Source: Mollicutes bacterium (GTDB lineage Bacteria; Bacillota_I; Bacilli_A; Izemoplasmatales; Izemoplasmataceae). Taken from it: 62,009 nt of DNA. The stretch spans positions 1-62,009 of the forward strand of contig PULR01000024.1 in assembly GCA_003551005.1 (NCBI GenBank), written 5' to 3'. A program made the position numbers and the translations under genes. Shown in pieces: positions 33,339-42,685 of the stretch. Position 1 is the stretch's first letter. Each line of letters begins with the position of its first letter. Below the pieces are notes generated by a model that worked only from the letters and a program-made list of their open reading frames with translations, was not told the DNA's origin and made no database searches.

Positions 33339-34968
33339 ATTCATGAATTGCGACGTGTTCGCCGTCATAGTAGGCGACGAGGAAGCCCTCCTTGTAATGG
33401 ATGCAGACAGCGTGCTTGAACGCGTCGTTGACGTTCAGTCCGACGTCTTGGTTGAGACGCTGGAAAAGTCTCTGCCGGAGGGGCTTGTTTCGGATTTTCG
33501 GGAAGTAGCCCTTCGGCTTGGTCTTGAATTGTTCGAGATAGGTGCGTTTCAAATCATCAAGCCGGTCCTCTTCAACCCCTCGCGCCGCTAGGAAGCGATG
33601 GACGAAATCGTAGAGGGTCTCCAGCTGATAGCCCTTTTCCGGCAGCCCTTCCTCCCGGTACGTCCGGATCATCGAAAGCAACCCCTCATAGGGACTCTCG
33701 AAGGTCTCCATCAGGATGCCGTGCAGCGTGCCTTCGAAATAGCCGCGGTTGTGGAAGCGATCAAGCGCGGCCTCGACCTCCTTCAGCTCCGCAAAATCCC
33801 TTTCGTCCATGGCGTCGCTTTTCTGGACTTCGTAGGGCGGATGCTGGTCGAAAAGGTAGCCCATCCGGGGTGCCAATCGGCGAAGCGCGGTGCCACGGAG
33901 CAGTTTGAGGAACCCGAGCTGGATCTCTTTCGCTCCGAGGTCGAATGTCGCATTGAAGCCCTCCTTGAAGCGTTCGAGCGATTCGCCGGGCAGTCCGGCG
34001 ATCAAGTCGAGGTGAAGATCCACGACGTTGGCCGAGATGATTTTCCTTAGCGTGCGGAAGAGGCTCTCGGTGTCCTGTCTGCGTCCGACCTTGCGGTTGA
34101 CGTCGTCATGGATGGACTGGATGCCGACTTCAAAACGGAAGAGCCCCGGTGGTGCTGTGCGGTGTATGTGTTCGACGAGCTCCAAAGGCAGATTGTCTCC
34201 CGTCATCTCGAACTGGAAGACGCTTTCTTCCGTGTGGTGGGCGACGATGTAATCCACGATGGTGCAGGCATGTTTCGAGACGTCGAAGGAACGGTCGAGG
34301 AAACGGAATGTGCGCGCCCCGCGCTTAAGCAGATAATCGATGTCTGCGAGGACGGTTTCTACCGGAAAGAAACGCACGGATTGTTCAAGACTCGAGAGAC
34401 AGTAGGTGCAACGGTGCGGACAGCCCCGCGAGCTTTCGATGTAATGGATTCGATGCGGACGCTCGTGCTCGTCGAAGGCGAAGCGATGAGGGCTTTCAAT
34501 AATTGAGAGGTCGTCGATCTCTTTTATCGGGCGTTCGATGATTTCGCCATTATCGCTTCGATAGGCAAGATTGGGCAGATCAGCTAAAGACTGTCCCGAT
34601 CGGTAGTGCTCGATTACGGCATCGAACACGTGCTCCCCTTCGCCCCGGATAATCAAATCCGCGCCGCTTTCAAGGAAGGGACGGGGCTCGTAGCTCACTT
34701 CAGGACCGCCGAGAACAACAGCCGGGCCGTCCTGGTTCTTTAGCCGGCGGGTGAGGAACCGGACCGTTTCGACATTCCAGATATAGGTCGAGAATCCCAC
34801 GAAAAGGGGGTCCGCTTGTCGGATGGCCTGCAGGATCTTTAAAGGATCGTCCTTGATCGTATAGCACAGGAGGTCCACCGGGTGCTTGCTGTTTGCCTTG
34901 AGCAGCCGGACGGCGTTGTTCGTGTGGATATATTTCGCGTCGATGGCGACGAGCAGGGGACTTTTCAT
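33322..34968 (-). CDS. B12-binding domain/radical SAM protein, DUF4080 C-terminus
   Basis: A 548-residue protein with three parts. Residues 1-130 form a cobalamin-binding-like domain (DAKYIHTNNAVRLLKANS at the start, VVLGGPEVSYEP near residue 86). Residues 170-390 are the radical SAM barrel with the cluster motif CPHRCTYC (three Cys near residue 186) and GIQSIHDDVNRKVGR and HLDLIAGLPGES later. The rest matches the DUF4080 tail. Such proteins occur widely in Firmicutes; their reaction is not known. The ATG at 34968 follows AGGAGGTG; the longer frame to 34992 starts before this site. It is transcribed divergently from uvrB. The presence of B12 supply cannot be judged here. Confidence 0.88.
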   Translation of the reverse strand: MKSPLLVAIDAKYIHTNNAVRLLKANSKHPVDLLCYTIKDDPLKILQAIRQADPLFVGFSTYIWNVETVRFLTRRLKNQDGPAVVLGGPEVSYEPRPFLESGADLIIRGEGEHVFDAVIEHYRSGQSLADLPNLAYRSDNGEIIERPIKEIDDLSIIESPHRFAFDEHERPHRIHYIESSRGCPHRCTYCLSSLEQSVRFFPVETVLADIDYLLKRGARTFRFLDRSFDVSKHACTIVDYIVAHHTEESVFQFEMTGDNLPLELVEHIHRTAPPGLFRFEVGIQSIHDDVNRKVGRRQDTESLFRTLRKIISANVVDLHLDLIAGLPGESLERFKEGFNATFDLGAKEIQLGFLKLLRGTALRRLAPRMGYLFDQHPPYEVQKSDAMDERDFAELKEVEAALDRFHNRGYFEGTLHGILMETFESPYEGLLSMIRTYREEGLPEKGYQLETLYDFVHRFLAARGVEEDRLDDLKRTYLEQFKTKPKGYFPKIRNKPLRQRLFQRLNQDVGLNVNDAFKHAVCIHYKEGFLVAYYDGEHVAIHELSPVD

Positions 34969-35045
34969 GGGCGCACCTCCTATTTTAAGCATTGTACCAT
35001 AACCGTTCTGGTCTGTGTTAAAATGAATGTCATAAGAGGTGATCG

Positions 35046-37022
35046 ATGGTGTCTGGATACAAACTGATGACCGAATACGAACCCAAGGGCGACCAGGCTA
35101 AAGCAATCCGCACACTGGCGCAGAACATCATTGAAGGCATCAAGGAGCAGGTGCTGCTTGGCGCCACGGGCACGGGCAAGACCTTCACGATGAGCAACGT
35201 CATCAAGGATCTGGACAAGCCGGTGCTCGTGCTCGCCCACAACAAGACCCTGGCCGGTCAGCTGTATTCGGAGTTCAAGGAATTCTTCCCAAAAAACCGG
35301 GTGGAATATTTTATATCGTATTACGATTACTACCAGCCGGAGGCCTATGTGCCGAGCCGGGACCTTTATATCGAGAAGGACGCGCAGACGAACGACGAGA
35401 TCGACGAGCTAAGACACAGCGCGACGGCCAGTCTGCTCGAAGAGCGGAACGTGATCGTCGTCGCCAGCGTCAGCTGCATCTACGGCATCGGCGACCCCGA
35501 GGACTACAAGGAGGCCACACTGACGCTCCGGCAGGGGGATACCCTCGATAGGGATCGATTCCTCGATTATCTCGTCGACATGCTTTTCGAGCGTAACGAC
35601 ATCGATCTGCAGCGCGGAACGTTCACGGTCAAGGGCGATACTGTCGAGGTTCTGCCGACCTACCAGAAGCAACGCGGCATCCGTTTCGAGTTCTTCGACG
35701 ACGAGATTGAACGCATCCGCTCTTTCGACACGGTGACGGGCGAAGTCCTTGAAGATTACAGTGTCATCACCCTCTTTCCCGCTACGCAGTTCGTGACGAA
35801 CAAGGACAAGCTCGAAGAGGGCATCCGGCGGATCGAGGCGGAACTCGAGGAACGTTTGAAAGAATTCGAGGCCGAAGGGAAGCTCGTCGAGGCGGAACGG
35901 CTGAAGCAGCGCACCCGCTACGATCTGGAGATGCTGCGCGAGGTCGGCACCTGCAAGGGCGTGGAGAACTATTCCCGGCATCTTTCGCTCCGGGAGGCGG
36001 GCGAGACACCTTCGACGCTGATGGATTTCTTCGGTGATGATTATCTGCTCATCGTGGATGAGAGCCATGTCACCCTGCCGCAGGTCCGGGGTATGTACAA
36101 CGGGGACAGGGCCCGCAAGCAGACGCTCGTCGACTACGGCTTTCGTCTGCCGAGCGCTTTGGACAACCGCCCCCTCGACTTCGAGGAATTCAATCAGAAA
36201 CTTGATCAGGTCGTCTACGTCAGTGCGACCCCGGGGGATTACGAACTGAACCGCACCGATCATGTCATCGAGCAGATCATCCGTCCTACGGGGCTGCTGG
36301 ATCCCTATGTCGAGGTCCGGGGCAAACAAGGCCAGATCGACGATCTGGTCGCCGAGGTCGAGAAGCGAAGCGCTCGCGGGGAGCGGACATTGGTTACGAC
36401 TTTGACGATCAAGATGTCGGAGGATCTGACGAGTTATTTCAAGGAGCTCGGCATCAAGGTCGCCTATCTCCACTCCGAGATTGATTCGCTCGAGCGTGTC
36501 GAAATCATCCGCGATCTTCGTCTCGGTGTCTACGATGTGCTGGTGGGGATCAATCTGCTGCGCGAAGGGCTCGACCTTCCGGAGGTTTCCTTGATCGCCA
36601 TCCTCGATGCTGACAAGGAGGGATTCCTGAGGAGTTCGACGAGCCTCATCCAGACCATCGGGCGGGCGGCCCGCAATGAGAACGGACATGTCATCATGTA
36701 CGCCGAGCGGACCAGCGCGGCCATGCAGGAGGCCATCGACGAGACCTTCCGCCGCCGAGCCATCCAGCAGGAGCACAATGAACGCTTCGGTATCGTGCCG
36801 CAGACCATCAAGAAGGCCGTCCGGGACCCCATCCGCATCAAACTGGACAGTGAATCAGACGAGGAGGCGACTAAGAACCTCAGCGACATGGACCGAGAAG
36901 AGCGAGCCCAGATGGTCGAAGATCTTGAGAAGGACATGCGCAAAGCCGCGAAGAATCTTGATTTCGAGAAGGCGGCCGAGCTTCGTGATTTAATCATAGA
37001 AATCAAGGCGACGCTCCATTGA
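35046..37022 (+). CDS. uvrB: excinuclease ABC subunit B
   Basis: UvrB is the damage-verifying helicase of nucleotide excision repair. The 658-residue protein has the Walker [14 protein letters not shown] near residue 39, the beta-hairpin region ([15 protein letters not shown]) near residue 93, the DESHVTLPQ motif, [12 protein letters not shown] near residue 395, motif [11 protein letters not shown] near residue 539 and the UVR motif at the C-terminus that contacts UvrC. A ribosome site AAGAGGTGA precedes the ATG. Unlike many Bacillota, uvrA does not follow; an ABC exporter gene starts 22 bases later. Confidence 0.97.
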   Translation: MVSGYKLMTEYEPKGDQAKAIRTLAQNIIEGIKEQVLLGATGTGKTFTMSNVIKDLDKPVLVLAHNKTLAGQLYSEFKEFFPKNRVEYFISYYDYYQPEAYVPSRDLYIEKDAQTNDEIDELRHSATASLLEERNVIVVASVSCIYGIGDPEDYKEATLTLRQGDTLDRDRFLDYLVDMLFERNDIDLQRGTFTVKGDTVEVLPTYQKQRGIRFEFFDDEIERIRSFDTVTGEVLEDYSVITLFPATQFVTNKDKLEEGIRRIEAELEERLKEFEAEGKLVEAERLKQRTRYDLEMLREVGTCKGVENYSRHLSLREAGETPSTLMDFFGDDYLLIVDESHVTLPQVRGMYNGDRARKQTLVDYGFRLPSALDNRPLDFEEFNQKLDQVVYVSATPGDYELNRTDHVIEQIIRPTGLLDPYVEVRGKQGQIDDLVAEVEKRSARGERTLVTTLTIKMSEDLTSYFKELGIKVAYLHSEIDSLERVEIIRDLRLGVYDVLVGINLLREGLDLPEVSLIAILDADKEGFLRSSTSLIQTIGRAARNENGHVIMYAERTSAAMQEAIDETFRRRAIQQEHNERFGIVPQTIKKAVRDPIRIKLDSESDEEATKNLSDMDREERAQMVEDLEKDMRKAAKNLDFEKAAELRDLIIEIKATLH

Positions 37023-37044
37023 GCGTGGCGAAGGCGGGGTGACG

Positions 37045-37905
37045 ATGAAGTCTGTTTTTGACATCGAGGACCTGGGTTTCACCTATCGAAAAGGCGTGCG
37101 TGCCGTGGACGGCGTTTCCTTCACCGTCCAGAAAGGAGAGATATTCGGGCTGCTCGGTCCAAGTGGAGCCGGCAAGTCGACCACACAGAAGATTCTCACG
37201 AGACTTCTGCACCGTTTTGAAGGAACCGTCCGTTTCGAGGGGCGCGATCTTCGCTCCTACGGCAACGAGTTCTACGAACGGATAGGTGTCGGCTTCGAGC
37301 TGCCGGTGCATTTTTCCAAGCTGACGGGCAAGGAGAACATGGAGTTCTTCGCGCGGCTTTATTCGAAGACAGCGGACATTGATTCGCTTTTGCAGCGTGT
37401 AGGGCTGTTCGAGGACCGCGACCGTCTCGTCGGTGAATACAGCAAGGGCATGAAGATGCGTCTCAATTTCGTGCGGGCGATGCTCAACGACCCCGAAGTC
37501 CTCTTTTTGGATGAAGCGACGAACGGCCTTGACCCCAAGAATGCCCGTATCATCAAGGACTTGATCCGTGAGTTCCAGTCCTCGGGCGGCACCGTGCTGC
37601 TTTCAACCCACCTGATGGGTGATGTGGAGGAATTGTGCGACCGGGTCGGATTCATTACGGATGGGCGGATCCGGGAAATCGCCAGCCCGAGAGATCTCAA
37701 GCTCCGACATGGCCGCCGCGAGCTGGTGGTGGAATATCGCGAGGGAAAGACGCAGCACACCGAACGTTTCAATCTGGATACCATCGGCGAGGACGAACGG
37801 TTCTTCGAGTTGGTCCGCAACAAGGACATCGAGACCATGCATAGCGGTGAGACGACGCTGGAGGAGATTTTCATCAAGGTCACGGGAGAGACGGTCGATG
37901 CGTAA
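37045..37905 (+). CDS. ABC transporter ATP-binding protein
   Basis: A 286-residue ATPase subunit of an exporter. Walker A GPSGAGKST is near residue 40, the Q-loop region follows, the signature motif is the variant YSKGMKMRL near residue 139, and Walker B VLFLDEATNGLD is near residue 157 (Glu as catalytic base). The C-terminal quarter is an extension typical of two-permease multidrug exporters such as the Mycobacterium Rv2688c-Rv2686c type. ATG 37045 after GGGGTG is chosen over GTG 37039. It overlaps the first permease by eight bases. The substrate is unknown. Confidence 0.92.
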   Translation: MKSVFDIEDLGFTYRKGVRAVDGVSFTVQKGEIFGLLGPSGAGKSTTQKILTRLLHRFEGTVRFEGRDLRSYGNEFYERIGVGFELPVHFSKLTGKENMEFFARLYSKTADIDSLLQRVGLFEDRDRLVGEYSKGMKMRLNFVRAMLNDPEVLFLDEATNGLDPKNARIIKDLIREFQSSGGTVLLSTHLMGDVEELCDRVGFITDGRIREIASPRDLKLRHGRRELVVEYREGKTQHTERFNLDTIGEDERFFELVRNKDIETMHSGETTLEEIFIKVTGETVDA

Positions 37906-38614
37906 CCTCGGACTGCTTTTGAAGGGCGAGGTGCAGAGGCTTTTGAAATACAACATCGTACAGGTCGGCTTCGGAGTCACCATGCTGTGGGTGCTTGTGA
38001 TGTTCCTGCTGGGTCGCGAGGAAGCGGGATTCTTCGTTCCGTTGTTCGTCTTCATGGATGCCGCGCTGATGAGCGTGCTGCTCATGGGGGCGGGCTTGAT
38101 CTACGAGAAGCAGGAAAATACGGTGAAGTCCATGCTTGTGGCGCCTGTGGGACTTCCCCATGTCATCGCCTCGAAATTGATCAGTGCGGTCTACGTCGCG
38201 CTTCAGTCCGCGCTATTCATCGGATTGGTCGCCTTTTTCTTTTTCGATGTCACTGTCCGCTTTCACATCCTGTTGCCTGTGGTCGCCCTCGTGGCTCTCG
38301 TTCATGCGGCGATCGGATTCGCACTGACGCTGGTGACGGACGATTTCACCTCCTTTATCGCTCTTCTCGCCGTCTACATGATTGTCTTCACCTTCCCGAG
38401 CATCTTCTATGCGCTTGATCTGACCGGCGAAATACTTGAGATGCTCCTGATCATTTCACCGGCGCATGCTTCGATGCTCTGGATCGAGACGGCCTTCGAT
38501 GAAGCCGCCAGGACAGTGTTGTTGGTGCTGGGGAGTGTTTATCTGCTGATCCTCTCTGCCGCTTTGATCTGGTTTGTCGGGCGGAAATACCCTGAGTCCG
38601 CCATCCGGGAGTGA
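37898..38614 (+). CDS. ABC transporter permease
   Basis: A 238-residue membrane subunit with six predicted helices, beginning MRNLGLLLKGEVQRL. It has the ABC-2 style loop EKQENTVKSMLVAPVG near residue 72, where the coupling helix meets the ATPase. Although the frame stays open upstream to 37619, that stretch is the shadow of the ATPase gene; ATG 37898 with GGGAG upstream gives a normal N-terminus. It sits between the ATPase and a second permease, so the exporter is probably a heterodimer. Confidence 0.88.
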   Translation: MRNLGLLLKGEVQRLLKYNIVQVGFGVTMLWVLVMFLLGREEAGFFVPLFVFMDAALMSVLLMGAGLIYEKQENTVKSMLVAPVGLPHVIASKLISAVYVALQSALFIGLVAFFFFDVTVRFHILLPVVALVALVHAAIGFALTLVTDDFTSFIALLAVYMIVFTFPSIFYALDLTGEILEMLLIISPAHASMLWIETAFDEAARTVLLVLGSVYLLILSAALIWFVGRKYPESAIRE

Positions 38615-38619
38615 TTGAC

Positions 38620-39405
38620 ATGAAATATATACGGCTTCTCAAGTTCGAGTTCAAGAACATCCTCCGCGACCCGATGACGTTGTTGCTGCTGGTCTACCCG
38701 TTGATGATCATCGGTATCGGAGCGTTCATCATCCCGACGCTCATCGATGAGTACGGTGAGACCCCAGGCGGGCAGGAAACCGCCTCGCTGGTTGTCATCA
38801 TTGTCTTTGCGAGCCTCGCGTCGTTTGTGACCGCGGCGCTTCTTGGTTTCAATCTGCTCAACCACCGGGACGAGAACACGCTCGAGACTCTGCGGGTCAC
38901 CCCGATGTCCTTGCGCGGGTATGTGGCGTTCAAGTCCATCTATGCCTACGTCCTTGCCGTGAACGCCTCTTTCTGGGTGCTTTTCGGTGTCAAGCATTTA
39001 AGCGGAGAGGGATACACCTTCCATGGCGTCAACCTCTGGGATTCCTTCGAATGGCCTATGATGCTGCTTTTTGCACTGATCGCCGGGCTCTTCACACCGG
39101 CGTTCGCCCTACTGCTATCAGCCTTGTCGAAGAACAAGATTGAAGGATTCGCCTATATGAAGATAACTGGTATTGTCGCCCTTCTGCCTGCGTTGGTCGT
39201 CATCGAGGCTCTACAGGATTTCAAACAGTATTTTCTCGGTATTTTTCCGGTATTCTGGCCTATCAAGGCCATGCTGGTCGATGCAGGGATGCTCGAGCAT
39301 GAACACAATCTGCCGGTTGCCGGATATCTGGTCATTGGAGTCCTCTACACATTGTTGTTGATTATCGGGATGTATCGTCTTTTCGAACACAAGATACAAG
39401 GTTAG
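38620..39405 (+). CDS. ABC transporter permease
   Basis: A 261-residue second membrane subunit with six helices. It begins MKYIRLLKFEFKNILRDPM, a typical ABC-2 permease N-terminus, and carries HRDENTLETLRVTPMS near residue 86, the counterpart of the coupling loop in the first permease. ATG 38620 follows GGGAGTGA; GTG 38611 is an alternative. It is the last gene of the three-gene exporter operon and is followed by a strong terminator. Confidence 0.88.
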   Translation: MKYIRLLKFEFKNILRDPMTLLLLVYPLMIIGIGAFIIPTLIDEYGETPGGQETASLVVIIVFASLASFVTAALLGFNLLNHRDENTLETLRVTPMSLRGYVAFKSIYAYVLAVNASFWVLFGVKHLSGEGYTFHGVNLWDSFEWPMMLLFALIAGLFTPAFALLLSALSKNKIEGFAYMKITGIVALLPALVVIEALQDFKQYFLGIFPVFWPIKAMLVDAGMLEHEHNLPVAGYLVIGVLYTLLLIIGMYRLFEHKIQG

Positions 39406-39421
39406 AAAGAAAAGGGAAGTT

Positions 39422-39453
39422 AAAAAACGCTCCGCACACGGAGCGTTTTTTAA
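39422..39453 (+). terminator. terminator of ABC exporter operon
   Basis: A 12-bp stem with arms AAAAAACGCTCC and GGAGCGTTTTTT around a GCACAC loop, ending in the T run. Confidence 0.92.
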
Positions 39454-39593
39454 TAAAATAAATCCAAAAATAAAAATAATTAAATTAAAGGTTGACATAA
39501 TTAATAAAATAAATATAATAAAAGTATAGATAAAATATATTCATATATAAATTTAAAATAATTAGTAATAGTTTTATATAATGGAGGTGCGTC
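39454..39593 (+). promoter_or_regulatory. AT-rich island with strong promoter
   Basis: About 140 bases that are almost pure A+T in a G+C-rich chromosome. Inside is TTGACA (39492-39497), a 16-base spacer and TATAAT (39514-39519), both perfect. Further -10-like boxes follow, and the strand asymmetry (A-rich runs) resembles an UP element. The stretch ends in the ribosome site GGAGGTG (39583-39589) of a micro-ORF. Confidence 0.75.
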
Positions 39594-39671
39594 ATGCTTA
39601 TTCCTTTGATGCTCTACGAAGAGTGCAAATGCCAGGCCGCCAATGGACCGAACCGCAAACCTCGCCTGTAA
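39594..39671 (+). CDS. 25-residue micro-ORF with Cys-x-Cys
   Basis: ATG 39594 lies four bases after GGAGGTG and reads MLIPLMLYEECKCQAANGP plus a basic tail to TAA at 39669-39671. The product would have a hydrophobic N-terminus, Cys11 and Cys13, and Arg/Lys near the end. No family is recognised. The strong promoter, ribosome site and following terminator argue it is expressed, either as a short peptide or as a leader peptide on a small RNA. Confidence 0.5.
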   Translation: MLIPLMLYEECKCQAANGPNRKPRL

Positions 39672-39673
39672 GG

Positions 39674-39739
39674 ATGAACAGCTCCTACGGATGTCGTATC
39701 CATATGTCGGCCCTGTGTGTGGATCACCGTTGGACGTAG
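39674..39739 (+). CDS. 21-residue micro-ORF, coupled to the previous one
   Basis: An ATG two bases after the stop of the first micro-ORF opens a 21-residue frame (starts MNSSYGCRIHMS, two Cys). Its only ribosome site is the TAAGG at the preceding stop, so it would depend on translational coupling. It may also be chance. Confidence 0.25.
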   Translation: MNSSYGCRIHMSALCVDHRWT

Positions 39740-39746
39740 AAACCGA

Positions 39747-39782
39747 AAGAAAAGAGGGGAAGGCCTTCCCTCTTTTCTTTAG
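39747..39782 (+). terminator. terminator of the micro-ORF transcript
   Basis: A near-perfect inverted repeat (arms AAAGAAAAGAGGG and CCCTCTTTTCTTT around AAGGCCTT-like centre) ends in a T-rich arm. With the promoter at 39492 it defines a transcript of roughly 250 bases. Confidence 0.8.
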
Positions 39783-39786
39783 AACA

Positions 39787-39795
39787 TGTTATAAT
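39787..39795 (+). promoter_or_regulatory. extended -10 of DUF3137-lemA
   Basis: TGT-TATAAT, an extended -10 box, 33 bases before the TTG start. The -35 position falls within the upstream terminator. Confidence 0.6.
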
Positions 39796-39827
39796 TAAAT
39801 AAACTTTGTTTAAGAAGGGGTGGAACA

Positions 39828-40805
39828 TTGGCTTCGACCTTGCAGAAATACCAGGACCGAAAAAGCCGTGCGGAAAAGTTTCTTCTAGCCGGCTTCATTC
39901 TGGTCGCACTTGCTTTTGTCGCTTTAATTCTCATTATTTTCAATGTCCTTCCCGAGGATTCGATGTGGCTCTTTCCATCGCTGTTGGTCATCGGTGGTAT
40001 TGTTATACTTATTGGCACGGTGCTTTTCAACCGTGTGCAAAAAGCTTTCAAACATGGCTTTTTGAGAGACTACCTGAGTGACAAGATTGAAGATGGCGAA
40101 TTCATCCCGAAGAAAGGTTTCAAACGTAAGCAAGGCCTTCAGCCGGATGAAGTATATGCGTGTGAATTTCTACCTAAAGCGGATAGGTTCTACAGCTTTG
40201 ACCGCTTGAGGGGAACGATTGACGGAGTCCGTTTTGATTCTAGCGATATCAAGCTTCAGCACATCGAATATCGCACTGTCCGCCGTGGCGGCAAGACCCG
40301 TCGCAAACGGGAAGTCATCACGTATTTCTATGGGCGGATGTTCGAGTTCGACTTCAATAAGAATTTTGAAGGTAGTCTGCAGGTGCTCGAGCCGAAAATG
40401 CCTCCGAGAACGAAGGGCGCGATGTTCGGCAAGAATTTTGGCTGGGGTCCGAAAGCCAAACCGCAGAGTAGCCGCGGCTTTGATTCCGTGGAGCTGGAAT
40501 CTGTCGAGTTCAACGAGACCTTCAATACGTTTGCGACGAAGGAACACACGGCTTTCTATGTGTTGACTCCGCATTTCATGGAATCTTTGATGAAACTCGA
40601 GAAACAGCACCCGGGGAAAGTCTATTTCTCCTTTATTGACAACCGCCTGCACATGGCTATTCACAACGGGCGACCGACATTCAGTCTGAAACCGTTCCGC
40701 AAGCTTGATGAATCGTATCTTGAAACCTTCAAGCAGGATATTGACATCATCTACGACGTCGTCGACGAACTGAAATTGAATCGCAACATATTTAAGGAGG
40801 AGTAA
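39828..40805 (+). CDS. DUF3137 family membrane protein
   Basis: A 325-residue protein with two N-terminal membrane helices (residues 20-40 and 48-65) and a large cytosolic or surface domain of the DUF3137 type. The pattern VLTPHFMESLMKLE and FIDNRLHMAIHNGR near residue 270 is typical of that family. The start is TTG 39828 with GGGGTGG upstream. It lies three bases before lemA, a pairing common in Bacillota and other phyla. The function is not known; it probably works with LemA at the membrane. Confidence 0.82.
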   Translation: MASTLQKYQDRKSRAEKFLLAGFILVALAFVALILIIFNVLPEDSMWLFPSLLVIGGIVILIGTVLFNRVQKAFKHGFLRDYLSDKIEDGEFIPKKGFKRKQGLQPDEVYACEFLPKADRFYSFDRLRGTIDGVRFDSSDIKLQHIEYRTVRRGGKTRRKREVITYFYGRMFEFDFNKNFEGSLQVLEPKMPPRTKGAMFGKNFGWGPKAKPQSSRGFDSVELESVEFNETFNTFATKEHTAFYVLTPHFMESLMKLEKQHPGKVYFSFIDNRLHMAIHNGRPTFSLKPFRKLDESYLETFKQDIDIIYDVVDELKLNRNIFKEE

Positions 40806-40808
40806 CGC

Positions 40809-41375
40809 ATGAATGCATTCCAGATCATCCTGATCATTCTTGCCGTAGTGCTGGTCATCGTCATTATCTGGTTCATCGCAACCATGAACAGTTTGAGGAG
40901 GCTGAAGGTCAAGGTCCAAGAAGCCGAGTCGGGAATCGATGTCGCCTTGACCAAACGGTTTGATACCCTCTCGAAGATGGTCGAGACCGTCAAGGGTTAT
41001 ACCAAACATGAAGCCGAGACCTTTGAGAAGGTCGTCAAATGGCGTCAAAACATGCCGGATGAGTTGACGGTCGAACAAAAAGAGGAGTTTCTCGAGAAAA
41101 TGAACAGCGTACAGTCCGAAATCGACGTGGCAGTGGAGAACTATCCCGACTTGAAGGCTGAGAAAGTCTACACGAATCTTCAGCAGTCCATCGCCGATGT
41201 GGAGGAGCATCTCCAGGCTTCCCGCCGGATGTACAACGCGAACGTCTCGAGACTCAACTCCCGCATTGTGTCGTTTCCGACAAGCTTGGTCGCCGCGAAG
41301 ATCAATATGGAGCGTCAGCCATTTTTCGAAGCCGAACCGTCCAAGCGTGCCGACGTCGAGATGGATTTTTCCTGA
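40809..41375 (+). CDS. lemA: LemA family protein
   Basis: A 188-residue protein anchored by one N-terminal helix (residues 4-24, Ile/Val-rich) with an alpha-helical bundle after it. LemA hallmarks are NSLRRLKVKVQEAESGIDVALTKR at residues 28-51 (Asn and Val-Ala-Leu pattern) and the YNANVSRLNSRIVSFPTSLVA segment near residue 142. AAGGAGG precedes the ATG. The role of LemA is unsettled; its neighbour DUF3137 suggests a shared membrane task. A terminator follows. Confidence 0.93.
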   Translation: MNAFQIILIILAVVLVIVIIWFIATMNSLRRLKVKVQEAESGIDVALTKRFDTLSKMVETVKGYTKHEAETFEKVVKWRQNMPDELTVEQKEEFLEKMNSVQSEIDVAVENYPDLKAEKVYTNLQQSIADVEEHLQASRRMYNANVSRLNSRIVSFPTSLVAAKINMERQPFFEAEPSKRADVEMDFS

Positions 41376-41394
41376 GTTCAACACAAAGAATACC

Positions 41395-41424
41395 GGCGCC
41401 CCACCTTCCGGGGCGCCTTTTTCT
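41395..41424 (+). terminator. terminator of DUF3137-lemA
   Basis: An 8-bp stem GGCGCCCC/GGGGCGCC with a seven-base loop, followed by TTTTTC. Confidence 0.88.
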
Positions 41425-41494
41425 TGCCTGGAGGCCGAGCAGGCAGCCTCAAGTGTGGTATAATGATAATAGCGACGTTTAGACGAGGGATTTC

Positions 41495-42685
41495 ATGAAA
41501 ACTATCAAAGAGCTTTACAAAATCGGTAAAGGGCCTTCCAGCTCGCATACCATGGGGCCGGAAAAAGCCTGTCGGGATTTTCAGCAAAGGCACCCGGCTG
41601 ACGCCTACCGAGCGGTTCTCCATGGTTCTTTGAGCATGACGGGTCGTGGCCATTTGACCGATCGGATCATAAAAGAGACGCTTGTGAACGTGGAGGTTGT
41701 CTTCAGCGATGCCTTCGCCGAAGAACACCCCAACACACTCGATCTCTTCGCTTTTGACAATGACCGGGAAATCGCTTCAGATCGGTATTTTAGCATTGGT
41801 GGCGGGGATATCCTCCGGGCGGGAGAAGCGTCGGTTGAATCACAGCCGATCTACCCCCACCGGACCTTTGAGGAGATTGTCGAATACTGTCGTGATGAAG
41901 GTCTGGACTATGCCGGCTATATCAGGCGACATGAAGGACCTTCTATCGATGAATTCCTGCAAACGGTTTTCGAGGCGATGGAGACAGCCGTCGATGAAGG
42001 TCTGCACAAGCAGGGCGAGCTTCCCGGAGCCTTGGCTTTGAAACGCAAGGCCAGAAGCCTGCACGAGCGAGCCCGGCGCGAAACGGACCCTTCCGACAAA
42101 AGAATCGCCATTCTCGGGGCTTATGCTTTTGCCGTTGGTGAGGAGAACGCCTCCGGAGGGACGATTGTCACAGCACCGACCTGCGGAGCCAGCGGGGTTC
42201 TCCCGGCAGTTCTCCTCTATGCCCGTCGCCACCAAGGTTACAGCGTCGGAAAACTGGTGGATGCTTTGGCTGTCGCGGGTCTGTTCGGCAATTTCATCAA
42301 GACACATGCTTCAATCAGTGGCGCGGAAGCCGGCTGCCAGGCAGAAGTCGGCAGTGCCTGCGCAATGGCTGCTGCGGCCCATGCGCATCTTCGCGGCCAT
42401 GATCTTTCGGCGATCGAGTATGCGGCGGAAGTCGCGCTCGAGCATCATCTGGGCCTGACGTGCGACCCAGTCATGGGATATGTTCAGATTCCGTGTATCG
42501 AACGCAATGCCGCAGCTGCTTTGCGTGCGGTCGATGCTAGCCGTTTGGCCGCTCATCTGAGCGATTTCCGTAAGATCACCTTCGATTATGTCGTTGAAAC
42601 CATGTATGAGACCGGGCGGGACTTACCGGCCCATTACCGGGAGACCGGCATGGGAGGACTCGCCAAGCGCTACAAGCTCAAATGA
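41495..42685 (+). CDS. sdaA: L-serine ammonia-lyase, iron-sulfur type, single chain
   Basis: This enzyme deaminates L-serine to pyruvate with a [4Fe-4S] cluster. The 396-residue chain has the beta domain first (KIGKGPSSSHTMGP near residue 10, SMTGRGHLTD near residue 47) and the alpha domain next (ENASGGTIVTAPTCGASG near residue 216, GAEAGCQAEVGSACAM near residue 275, LTCDPVMG near residue 325), so all four candidate cluster Cys residues are kept. It is shorter than the E. coli single-chain enzyme (about 454) because of a compact beta domain. It ends with an ATGA overlap with the RlmD-like gene. Confidence 0.95.
   Translation: MKTIKELYKIGKGPSSSHTMGPEKACRDFQQRHPADAYRAVLHGSLSMTGRGHLTDRIIKETLVNVEVVFSDAFAEEHPNTLDLFAFDNDREIASDRYFSIGGGDILRAGEASVESQPIYPHRTFEEIVEYCRDEGLDYAGYIRRHEGPSIDEFLQTVFEAMETAVDEGLHKQGELPGALALKRKARSLHERARRETDPSDKRIAILGAYAFAVGEENASGGTIVTAPTCGASGVLPAVLLYARRHQGYSVGKLVDALAVAGLFGNFIKTHASISGAEAGCQAEVGSACAMAAAAHAHLRGHDLSAIEYAAEVALEHHLGLTCDPVMGYVQIPCIERNAAAALRAVDASRLAAHLSDFRKITFDYVVETMYETGRDLPAHYRETGMGGLAKRYKLK

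Noticed and set aside
35409-36776. 455-codon frame antisense to uvrB
   Set aside because: A long open antisense frame is expected in G+C-rich coding DNA; uvrB on the plus strand is unambiguous.
37619-37897. N-terminal extension of the first ABC permease
   Set aside because: It lies out of frame inside the ATPase gene, and the permease has a good start at 37898.
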